From contig CAVTZF010000030.1 in assembly GCA_963739095.1 (NCBI GenBank), positions 62,001 to 126,000 on the forward strand: a stretch of 64,000 nt of DNA. The letters are read 5' to 3'. The notes beneath the pieces were generated by a model that saw only the letters and a program-made list of their open reading frames with translations, made no database searches and was not told the DNA's origin. The translations under genes and the position numbers were made by a program. Positions within the stretch are counted from its first letter, which is position 1. The number at the start of each line of letters is the position of its first letter. Positions 44,092 through 51,930 of this stretch are shown piece after piece. Source of the DNA: JACVRW01 sp963739095 (GTDB taxonomy: Bacteria > Actinomycetota > Thermoleophilia > Solirubrobacterales > Thermoleophilaceae).

Positions 44092-45334
44092 ACGACTTGG
44101 ATTCGCCGAGATAGTCGCCAGGCTCGTCCACGAAATCGCGGAATCGGCGATCTGGTTTGATGGCCGTTGCAACTGGGTTGGCGGCGTTTCGCCTCCAGCA
44201 TCCGGCCCGATCGACTCGCAGACGATGGCCGCCCTAGGCCCGGACTTGTACGGGGGGACGGCCGGGGTGGCGCTGTTTCTCGCTGAAGCGGGCGAACGCC
44301 TCGACGACCACCGCGCCCGCACAGCCTCGCTCGGGGCCATACGGCATGCGCTCGACCATTCGGACCGAATCGAACCGGAGGTCAGGGACGGGTTGTATGC
44401 CGGCTGGATCGGGATGGCGTTTGCCGCAACCCGCGTCGCCGCGGTGCTGGAGGCGGAGGACGTATCGATTCGCTCACGTGAGCTACTGCGGAGATGGGCT
44501 CGCGAACGTGACCGCGCGACGCCTGCGGACCTGATGAGTGGCAGCGCCGGGGCCGTCGCAGGTCTCTTGGGGCTCCTCGATCTGGTCGAGGAGCCGTGGC
44601 TCTTGGACCGAGCCGTTCAACTCGGCTCCGAGCTGATCGCGAGAGCGGACGTGAGCCGCGCTGGCTGGTCATGGGCGGCGCCCAAGGCTGGCTCGATGCA
44701 CAACCTCTGCGGGTACGCACATGGCGCTGGCGGGATCGGCTTCGCACTCGCAGAGCTCTACGGTGTGACCGGCGACGAAGAGCTCCGACGCGCAAGTAAG
44801 CGCGCATTCGATTACGAACGTTCGTGGTTCGACGTGAGGACAGGAAATTGGCCGGACCTGCGTGGCGTAGCGCGCGCAGCCGATCGTTATCCCCACCCGC
44901 CTGCTGCTGCCTCGTGGTGCAACGGAGGCCCGGGGATTGCACTGTCGCGTCTTCGTGCGGCCAAGCTCCTTGGATGCACGGAACTGGCTCGCGACGCCGA
45001 TCTGGCCTTGGCGCTGTGCGAACGACGCGCGGTAGACGGGCTCGGGCGAGCGCCAGATGACTTCTCGCTATGCCACGGGACCGCAGGAGTGGCCGAGGCG
45101 CTCCTCCTCGCAGCACCCGGTCGGGGTGACGAGTTTGCCGAGCTTGCCGGTCAGGTCGGAGAACACGGCATCGAGCTGTACGGCGGACGCGGCGCAACCG
45201 CCTTTCCATGCGGTGTTCCGTCGGGCGTCACGGCAGGCCTGCTCCTCGGGTTGAGTGGAATCGGGATGCTCTACCTGCGGCTGTGCGACCGGCGTGTGGC
45301 GAGCCCGCTTCTCATCCACCGCTCGGATGCTTGA
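44081..45334 (+). CDS. LanC-like lanthionine cyclase
   Basis: 417 residues from ATG 44081, overlapping the HopA1 gene by 11 bp. The alpha-toroid repeats show glycine motifs DLYGGTAGVALF, DGLYAGWIGMAFA, MSGSAGAVAG, AHGAGGIGFAL, NGGPGIALSR and CHGTAGVAEAL. Zn ligands of NisC are all present as Cys280 (WCNGG) and Cys331-His332 (LCHG), with the catalytic His214 (YAHGAGG). It should catalyse thioether ring closure between cysteine and dehydro-residues. Together with kinase and lyase it makes a three-protein lanthionine synthetase. The TGA overlaps the TTGACA of the next promoter. Confidence 0.9.
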   Translation: MRSERLGFAEIVARLVHEIAESAIWFDGRCNWVGGVSPPASGPIDSQTMAALGPDLYGGTAGVALFLAEAGERLDDHRARTASLGAIRHALDHSDRIEPEVRDGLYAGWIGMAFAATRVAAVLEAEDVSIRSRELLRRWARERDRATPADLMSGSAGAVAGLLGLLDLVEEPWLLDRAVQLGSELIARADVSRAGWSWAAPKAGSMHNLCGYAHGAGGIGFALAELYGVTGDEELRRASKRAFDYERSWFDVRTGNWPDLRGVARAADRYPHPPAAASWCNGGPGIALSRLRAAKLLGCTELARDADLALALCERRAVDGLGRAPDDFSLCHGTAGVAEALLLAAPGRGDEFAELAGQVGEHGIELYGGRGATAFPCGVPSGVTAGLLLGLSGIGMLYLRLCDRRVASPLLIHRSDA

Positions 45335-45360
45335 CAGTCCACTCGCGCGCGACTTACAGT
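45331..45360 (+). promoter_or_regulatory. Promoter for the 145-residue protein and precursor peptide
   Basis: TTGACA (45331-45336), an 18-bp spacer and TACAGT (45355-45360). It starts at the LanC stop, 29-58 bp before the GTG at 45389, giving the small genes their own strong promoter inside the operon. Confidence 0.65.
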
Positions 45361-45388
45361 CGCAACTACCCGCCAAAGGAGAGTGCCC

Positions 45389-45826
45389 GTGAGTCCCCGC
45401 GTCCGAACCCCCCAGACGCACCCGATCGTCACGCGGCTCAAGAAGCGAGCCTCCGTGGACACAGCGGACGTCGTCGCCCTTCTCGGTTTCGTCGGGGAAG
45501 GCCGACCGGGCCATATCCGCATCTACCCGGACGTGGCCTATCAGAGGTGGATGGACCTCCCGGAGAACGACGTCGTTGACAGTGCCCCTCTCGGCGCCGC
45601 TGCCGGCGGGGAACTCGAAGATAGGACCGTCGTCTGGGTAAAGCGAGACGCAATGTTCAAGCCGCTCTTCGCGGCGGGCGTTCTAGAGATGCTCGATGCT
45701 CAGTACACCGACGGCTGGATAAGCACCTGGGCGCTGATTCCCGACACGCGCTACCTGGCCGCGGAGATGCTTGACCTGATTGCACCCTGGGCCGGCGGCG
45801 ACAGCGCGGAAGGAGGGTACGCGTGA
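45389..45826 (+). CDS. Unrecognised 145-residue protein of the RiPP locus
   Basis: GTG 45389 is chosen for AAAGGAG 7 nt upstream; a GTG at 45383 is inside that site. The protein starts with a basic segment (TRLKKRASVDTADVV), then GHIRIYPDVAYQRWMDLPE and NDVVDSAPLGA, VVWVKRDAMFKPLF, and ends acidic (APWAGGDSAEGGYA). It has no cysteine. I do not know its family. The IRIYPD...MDLPE.DVV pattern vaguely recalls small proteins seen in other actinobacterial RiPP clusters, from memory only. Its 4-bp overlap with the peptide gene and shared promoter suggest a partner, chaperone or second substrate of the peptide. Confidence 0.7.
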   Translation: MSPRVRTPQTHPIVTRLKKRASVDTADVVALLGFVGEGRPGHIRIYPDVAYQRWMDLPENDVVDSAPLGAAAGGELEDRTVVWVKRDAMFKPLFAAGVLEMLDAQYTDGWISTWALIPDTRYLAAEMLDLIAPWAGGDSAEGGYA

Positions 45827-46047
45827 TAAGCAAGACAATGCCCCTGCCGGCTTCCGACGAGGTGAGGCTCGAGCACGTCGAGGCGGATTTCCTGCGCGCG
45901 GAGGGAGTGCTCGCGGCGGCACTGCCAGAGCGACTTCTGCCTGACGCTGAGATACTCACACCTGACATCAACGCGCACACGGGCCGCGATAAGGGGGCGC
46001 GCCCGAGGACGAGGATGCCGACTATCGGAAACGGTTGCTGCAAATAG
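45823..46047 (+). CDS. Candidate RiPP precursor peptide (leader plus core ending GNGCCK)
   Basis: 74 residues from GTG 45823, with an excellent AAGGAGGG (45810-45817) and a 4-bp overlap with the upstream gene. The first 45 or so residues are acidic and helical (DEVRLEHVEADFLRAEGVLAAAL), like a leader. The C-terminal third is Thr-, Arg- and Pro-rich and ends RPRTRMPTIGNGCCK. The only two cysteines are adjacent, one residue from the end. Four threonines (near 46, 53, 63 and 67) and no serine in this part could be dehydrated and joined to Cys72/Cys73. Placed immediately after kinase, lyase and cyclase genes, it is the best precursor candidate. The core boundary is not marked by a clear protease site and no protease or exporter is seen next to it. 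Confidence 0.7.
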   Translation: MISKTMPLPASDEVRLEHVEADFLRAEGVLAAALPERLLPDAEILTPDINAHTGRDKGARPRTRMPTIGNGCCK

Positions 46048-46068
46048 CAGGCGCTTCCCGGGCTCGGC

Positions 46069-48330
46069 CTAACCGTCGCTCGGGAGGAAGCGCTGCTGCT
46101 CGACTGGGGTGAGTTCCCGTTCCGCGCGGGTCCGGGCCAGGCGTAGGACCGCATCAAGCTCGCCGCAGACTTCACAAGACGTAATGCGGACGATGCCGTC
46201 GTCGCCGGCGCTGACCACGCGACTACCGTCCCGGCTGAAGCTCGCCGCCAAGGCGGACCCCTCATGCCTGAACAGGATGACGAGGGCTTCGCCGCCGTCA
46301 GCGTCCCAGACCCTCACTGTTCCGTCCTGGCCGGCGCTGACCACTCGCTCACCCGAATGGTCGAACTCCGCCGACGACACCGGTCCTTCGTGGCCCCTCA
46401 AGACCGCCATGCGGTCGCCGCCTGCGGTCCAGACCCGCGCCGTTCCGTCAGCGCCTGCGCTCACGAGACGTCGCCCGTCGGAGCTGTAGGCGACTGAGTT
46501 GACCGATTCCCCGTGTCCGCGCAGCGTTCGGTCGAGCTGTCCGTCCTTCACGGACCACAATCGCACCGTGCCGTCGTTTGCGCCACTGGCCACGTGAGTC
46601 CCGTCAGGACTGAATGCGACATCGCGAACGACCGCGCGGTGTCCCCGTAGCACCGTTCGGTCGCCACCCGCGGTGCGCTGGATGATCACCGTCGAACGGC
46701 CGCCAGCGATAGCAACCCGTCGCCCAGTGGCATCGAGGACGGCAGCCTGCGGTGTGTTGTACTTCTCGGTAAAGATGACCCTCGATTGACCAGTCTCTCG
46801 GTCCCACAGCCGGACGGTCCCATCCCAGCTGGCGCTCACAAGGTGGCCGTCAGCAGAAATATTGGGGAAGCTCGGGGCCACATGGCCCTCTAGAGCGGTA
46901 ACCGAGTCGGTCGCGGGATCCCAAACGCGAATGACGCCATCCGTGCCTCCGCTGAGAACCCGGCGGTTGTCTGCGCTCCACATTGTCGAAGTCACGGGAG
47001 CCTTCAGCGTTGACGACGGGGCTGGGACCCACCGTCTGAGTAGCCCGTCTTCGCCCCCGCTGACGAGAGCGTCGGTACCCGGCACGAAGGCGGCTCGGTT
47101 AACGAGCGCCGCGGTGGCCTCTCAGTTCGGCGAGCGGCGGTCCTCCTCGGACGTCCCAGACCCGCACGACGCCATCCTCACCGGCCGTGATCACTTTCCC
47201 GCCGTCCTGGCTGAACTGCACCCAGTTCACGGCCTGGTCGTCGACGCGAATTCGTCGACGCACCTGGCCACGGCGGACGTCCCAGATTCGCACTACACCC
47301 TCGGCGTCCGCGGTCGCCACGCGCCTTCCCGTTGGGGCTGAAATTGGCGCTTAAGACCGGCTCAGGGCCCTTGAGGACAGTCGAGGCTCCGGTTGCAAGG
47401 TCCCATATGCGCGCGGATCCATCCTCACCCGCGCCGACGGCCTGCTCGCCGTCTGCGCTGAAGCGGGCGGTCCACTGCAACCCCTGGTTTCCGCGCAGCA
47501 TTGTGGGGGACTCGTCGCCGTCAACCGGGATCAGATCGCACAGTCCCATCGAGTGCCGGAACGATGATCTGGCTTCCGTCGGGACTGAACGCGATGTCCG
47601 TCGCGTAGCCCAACGGGGGGAGGCGCAGTAGTACGCGCTTCTCTTTGCTCCTCACGTCCCAGATGGCGACGACGCCATCCTGGCCGGCGCTTGCCACCTC
47701 TCGACCGTCAGGAGAGAGGCTCGCTCCCAGGGCCCACCCCTTGTGCGCCTTGATCGTAGAGACCGCGCGCCCATTGTCGAGGTTCCAAACGCGGACGAAC
47801 CCGTCCCGTCCCGCCGTCGCCACCTGGTGTCCGTCCCGGCTCGGCTCTGCCGCGGTGATCCAGTCGTGGGCCGGCCAGGCAGAGATCGCTCGGGCTGAGA
47901 ACGTGGCCTGCCTTAGCACGTTCTCCGCTTGCTGGGTGTCCCGGCGCTCGAGAGCTTGCAGCGCGAGTGCAAGGCTCAACCCCGGATCGATGTCGAGGAA
48001 GCTCGACGCGCGCGCCGCCAACTCCCTCGACGCCGCGATATCCCGCTGCCGCTCCGCCTCGCGGCCCTGATAGATCGCGACGATCGCGATCGCCGAAATG
48101 GCTGCGAGCGCCGCCAGCAGCCCGGCGATCACGAATTGCTGGCGCTTCCGGCGCGCCCGCTGCTCGCCCTCGCGGTGCGCGTCGCTCGCGTCAAGGAACT
48201 CCCGCTCGAGCCTGTTCAGTGACGGTTCGTGCGCCTCTCGCCACTCGTCGGCCTCGACCAGCCGGGCGCCCCTGTAGAGCGCGTCCTCGTCACGCCCATG
48301 GTCGTCCCAGTCCTTTGCGGCCGACGCTGA
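46069..48330 (-). pseudogene. WD40-repeat C-terminal half of the BTAD/NTPase protein, broken by about four frameshifts
   Basis: Continuation of the gene at 48290-50869. After a frameshift near 48330 the text resumes as AAKDWDDHGRDEDALYRGARL, a membrane helix (VIAGLLAALAAISAIAIVAIY), then WD40 units (DGFVRVWNLDNG, DGVVAIWDV). It shifts again near 47560, near 47325 (one extra G in a GGG run explains it: NGR-RVATADAEG) and near 47100, and then runs open to the stop at 46069 with at least seven further repeats (DGTVRLWDRETG, DGTVRVWDADGG). All shifts are +1. Repeat sequences stay well conserved. Either several sequencing errors or early decay. Confidence 0.72.
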
Positions 48331-50869
48331 GGCTGCGGCTGATCCGTAGGCCGGCCCTGTCCTCCTCGATCCAGCCGCTCAGGCGCGGCCAGCCGCGCAG
48401 GAGGGCCTCGTGTGCCAACTCAACCGAGCCGGCGCTTACGGTGAGCAGGCGACGGTCCGCGAACAGCTCGAACACCCGCTCGCTGTCCCCGCCCGGCTGA
48501 ATGTCGAGCTCTGCCAGCGGCACTCGCCGGCGCTCTACCCCGCCATCGGGGCCCTCGCGGGCGAGCCGAACGAGCAGGCTGCGGGCCAGCACCTGCTGGC
48601 CCGAGTCGAGCTGGGCATAGGCGTCCTCGGCGAGGCGCGCCACTGCGCTCTGCACGCCGCCAGTCTGCAGGTAGGACGATTGCCGTAGCACGCGCCCGTC
48701 ACGCCGTTGCCAGATATCGAGCAGTGCCGCGGACAGCAGGGGCAGGGCGCCCGGCGCCTCCTCGACGTCATCCAGCAGCGCCGTCACGAGCGCAGGCTCG
48801 ACCTCGAGCCCGGCGCGGTCGGCGGGCAGCTCCACGGCGCGGCGGAGCTCGTCGCGGCGCATCGGCCCGACCAGGACGTGGTTGTCCGCGAGCAACCCCG
48901 AGAGGCCGGGGTAGGCCGCGCAATTTCCGTAATGGTCGGCCCGGATCGCCAGGACGACAAGCCCGCGGTCATGCCGGTCCTGCGCCACGCGGACGAGCTC
49001 CGCCACGAACACGGCGCGCTCCTCCTCGTCGCGGCACGCCGTGAAGATCTCCTCGAACTGGTCGACGACGAGCACGACCTTGGGGTCTCCTTCAATCCCC
49101 GAGACGGCAGCCTGCAACTCGCCGAGGGGGTGCTCGCCCGGGCGCATGAGCACCCGGACCCAGGTATCGCTGCCCGGCAGAACGCCGCCCGCCAATGCGG
49201 GCATGAGTCCAGCCCGGACGACCGAGGACTTGCCGCTGCCCGACGGGCCGACTACTCCGAGCAGCGGCGCTCCCACGAGCCGGGCAACCAGTTCCGCGAC
49301 GAGCCGCTCGCGACCGAAGTAGTAGTCGGCGTCGCTCTCGTCGAACGGCGCAAGCCCCTTGAACGGGCAGACAACAGGACCGTCGCGCTCGTTGGCGAGC
49401 GCGAGGCGCTCGCGGGCCGTCTGCAGATCGACGACGCCTCCGGCAAGCTCAGCCTCCACTGAGCGCAGCTCGGCCCGGCCGGCGGCGGCGCGGCCTGCCA
49501 TCTCTTCCACGCGCTCAGCGGCTTGGCGCCGCGCCCACTCGCTGGCGAGTTCGTGAACGCGACGCGGAAGGCCGTTGCTGGCTTCGCGCAGCCGCTCGAC
49601 GGGAACGGTCCCGTCTGCCTCCGGCGCGTACGAAAGTGCGATCTCGCGGACCGCCTCGGCGTCGAGGGGCTCGAGGGCTACGTCCTCGTTCGCACCAAGT
49701 CGCGCGAGTACCTCGTCGTCCTCGCCCGCCGCGACTACGAGCACCGGGATGGATCGGAGTGCGCGCCCAAGGTCGCCCAAACGGGCAAGTACCTCGGGGC
49801 TCGCGAGATCGGCGGCGTCGACGACGACGAGCGTCGGCCCGGTCGCCTCTCGCGCCCGATCGAGGACTTCCAAGGTCTCGCCCGGCGGGCCGCCACCGGA
49901 CGCGTAGAGGATCGTGGCCGGCACCCGGTGGACTTCGCCCGCCAGCTCGGCCGCCAGCCGGCTCTTGCCGATTCCGGGCGGCCCACTGAGGGTGATCAGA
50001 GCGCCTGCGCCGGCCTCGACCCTCTCCCAGCGCTCCCGCAGCCGGGCGAGCTCGTCGGCCCGACCCGCCAACGCCGGCGCCGCCGCCGGGTCGAGCTCGC
50101 GCGGCAGCTCGACGACGCTGGGCTGGAGTGCAAGCGAGTCGTCCTGGCGCAGGATCGCGTCCTGGAGCTCGCGCAGCTCCGGCCCGGGCTCCACGCCGAT
50201 GTCTTCGACGAGCCGCCTGCGCGCGTCCTGGAAAGCCTGCAGCGCCTCGGCCTGCCTACCGCAGCGGTAGAGAGCGAGCATGAGCTGACCGGCGAGCTGC
50301 TCGCGGGTCGGGTTGTCGGCGACCAGCTGCCGCAGCTCGCCCACCAGATCGGCGTGCCTGCCTGCCTCGAGGTCGGCGGCGACGCGAGTCTCGAGCGCGG
50401 CGAGTCGCTGCTCTTCGAGGCGCGCAATATCCGCCTGCGCGAACGTCTCGAAGGTCAGGTCGGCCAGCGGAGTGCCGCGCCAGAGGGTGAGGGCCTCGCG
50501 CAGGAGTGCGGCTGCCCTCTCGGGATCGCCGGCGGCGAGCGTCTGGCGTCCCTCCTCCACGCCTTCCTCGAAGCGGTCGGCGTCGAGCTCGCCGGGCAGC
50601 ACGCGCAGCTCATAGCCACCTGAGCCGGTGGCCAGGATCTCCGGGTCGCCGAGCGCCTTGCGGACTCGAGAGACGTTGACCTGCACCTTCTTGCGCGAGT
50701 CGGGTGTGGCGTCCTCTCCCCAGACGGCCTCCGCCACGCGCTCCCAGCTCACCGGCTCGTTTGCGTGCAGCAGCAGATAGGCGAGGACGGCGCGGGGTTT
50801 TGTTCCCTTCAGGTCGACCGGGCCGTGGTCGCTGCGCACTTCAAGCGGTCCAAGGACTCGAAAGTCCAT
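48290..50869 (-). CDS. BTAD-domain regulator with two NTPase modules (nSTAND1 type), N-terminal part
   Basis: 859 residues before the frame is lost. Order: OmpR-like winged helix (DFRVLGPLEVRSDHG, ENEPVSWERVAEAVWGE-type region), BTAD helical domain to about residue 245, a first NTPase with Walker A SGPPGIGKSRL near 295, then PFKGLAPFDESDADYYFGRE and a second Walker A GPSGSGKSSVVRAGL near 540 with LVVDQFEEIFTAC as Walker B. The last part is the nSTAND1 lid (FADRRLLTV, VELAHEALLRGWPRL). Intact relatives carry on into a membrane helix and WD40 propeller, which are present downstream in other frames. SARP-type start suggests DNA binding; could regulate the adjacent RiPP locus, or act as a signalling/defence STAND NTPase. 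Confidence 0.82.
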   Translation of the reverse strand: MDFRVLGPLEVRSDHGPVDLKGTKPRAVLAYLLLHANEPVSWERVAEAVWGEDATPDSRKKVQVNVSRVRKALGDPEILATGSGGYELRVLPGELDADRFEEGVEEGRQTLAAGDPERAAALLREALTLWRGTPLADLTFETFAQADIARLEEQRLAALETRVAADLEAGRHADLVGELRQLVADNPTREQLAGQLMLALYRCGRQAEALQAFQDARRRLVEDIGVEPGPELRELQDAILRQDDSLALQPSVVELPRELDPAAAPALAGRADELARLRERWERVEAGAGALITLSGPPGIGKSRLAAELAGEVHRVPATILYASGGGPPGETLEVLDRAREATGPTLVVVDAADLASPEVLARLGDLGRALRSIPVLVVAAGEDDEVLARLGANEDVALEPLDAEAVREIALSYAPEADGTVPVERLREASNGLPRRVHELASEWARRQAAERVEEMAGRAAAGRAELRSVEAELAGGVVDLQTARERLALANERDGPVVCPFKGLAPFDESDADYYFGRERLVAELVARLVGAPLLGVVGPSGSGKSSVVRAGLMPALAGGVLPGSDTWVRVLMRPGEHPLGELQAAVSGIEGDPKVVLVVDQFEEIFTACRDEEERAVFVAELVRVAQDRHDRGLVVLAIRADHYGNCAAYPGLSGLLADNHVLVGPMRRDELRRAVELPADRAGLEVEPALVTALLDDVEEAPGALPLLSAALLDIWQRRDGRVLRQSSYLQTGGVQSAVARLAEDAYAQLDSGQQVLARSLLVRLAREGPDGGVERRRVPLAELDIQPGGDSERVFELFADRRLLTVSAGSVELAHEALLRGWPRLSGWIEEDRAGLRISRSLSVGRKGLGRPWA

Positions 50870-50947
50870 CTAAGTCTGTAAAGACCGTAGCCGACCTTCA
50901 ACGGCGCTGAAAGGGGCCTGTACCCACTCTGCAACCACCCTGTTGCC

Positions 50948-51770
50948 GTGGGGACAGATGCTGGGACCATGCCGAGCCAGCGTTCAAACCCGGATGTCGC
51001 GCAAGTCCGTGGCCGCGACGCCGGTCCGACGATGTCCTCGGCGTTCGCGGAGCTTGCGGAGCTCGAGTACCGGCTGGGTGACTGGCCTGCCGCCCGAGCA
51101 TCCGCGCTCGAGTCGCTCCGCGCCTCCCGGCAGGCCGGCCTCGATCAGGAAGTCATGGCGAGCCTTGTCAGGCTTGCCTGCATCGAGGCCGGCCTGGGCC
51201 GGTCCCACGATTGCCGTCGTCACGCGGCTCAGGCGAGCGACCTCGGCCGAGCCGGCGGCAGCCGGGCGATCGAGGTGCAGGCCGGCGAGGCCGTCGGGTT
51301 CCTGGAGCTGGGCCTCGACCGGATCGACCGATCCATCGACGCCCTCGAGCGGGTCGCTGAGCTGGTCGGCGACGACCCCGGTGTCAGCTCCGCGGCGGCC
51401 ACCTTGACGACCGATCTGGCCGAGGCCTACGTGCGCCGCGGCGACCTCCCGGCCGCCCAACGGTCGCTGGCGAGGACTACCGATGGGCCGGGCTTTGCTC
51501 GCGCTCCTGCCCTCGAGCGCACGGCGGCGATGGTCGCCGACGCGCACGAATACGAGCGGCTCTTCCGACGCGCGCTCGCCTGGAGTAGCCAGGCTCAGCA
51601 GCCCTTCGAGCTGGCGCGGACGCAGCTCTGCTTCGGCGAGCGCCTGTACAGCGAGGGCCGCCTCGGTGAGGCCTGCTCTTGCGTGACCACCGCTCTTGGA
51701 TCCTTCGAGGCGCTCGGCGCGCGCCCGTGGGCGAAGCGCGCCAGGCGCCTCGTCAACGCCTGGAGTCGCC
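50948..51770 (+). pseudogene. Fragment of a LuxR-ATPase regulator (TPR part, no HTH)
   Basis: About 270 residues matching the helical middle of LAL-type regulators: SSAFAELAELEYRLGDWPAAR, EVMASLVRLACIEAGLG, ARTQLCFGERLYSEGRLGEA, ALGARPWAKRARRLVNAW. In intact family members this last motif is followed by LTP.E..I..L and the LuxR helix-turn-helix. Here the text turns into unrelated sequence near 51770. The N-terminal NTPase is also missing. A remnant, probably not functional, though the frame is open. Confidence 0.65.
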
Positions 51771-51802
51771 CGGCACGGTCGAGGTCACTCCGGCCGCGAC
51801 AC

Positions 51803-51922
51803 CTATACAGCGGTCCCGTACGCGCGGATCTCCGTGCAGGTCCTGCCGAGTTCGGATGTGTCGAAGCGGACCGCGATTACCGCGTCGGCACCGTTTCCCT
51901 CGGCCTCTTCAACTAGCTTCGC
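51803..51922 (-). pseudogene. C-terminal fragment of a YbjQ/UPF0145-type protein
   Basis: The last 39 or so residues before the TAG at 51803 read LVEEAEGNGADAVIAVRFD and end TEIRAYGTAV, the typical end of the heavy-metal-binding-like YbjQ family. The first 65-70 residues of a full copy are missing; upstream the frame enters the end of the phosphodiesterase gene. Junction of two truncated genes points to a deletion or rearrangement here. Confidence 0.6.
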
Positions 51923-51930
51923 CTTCCCAG

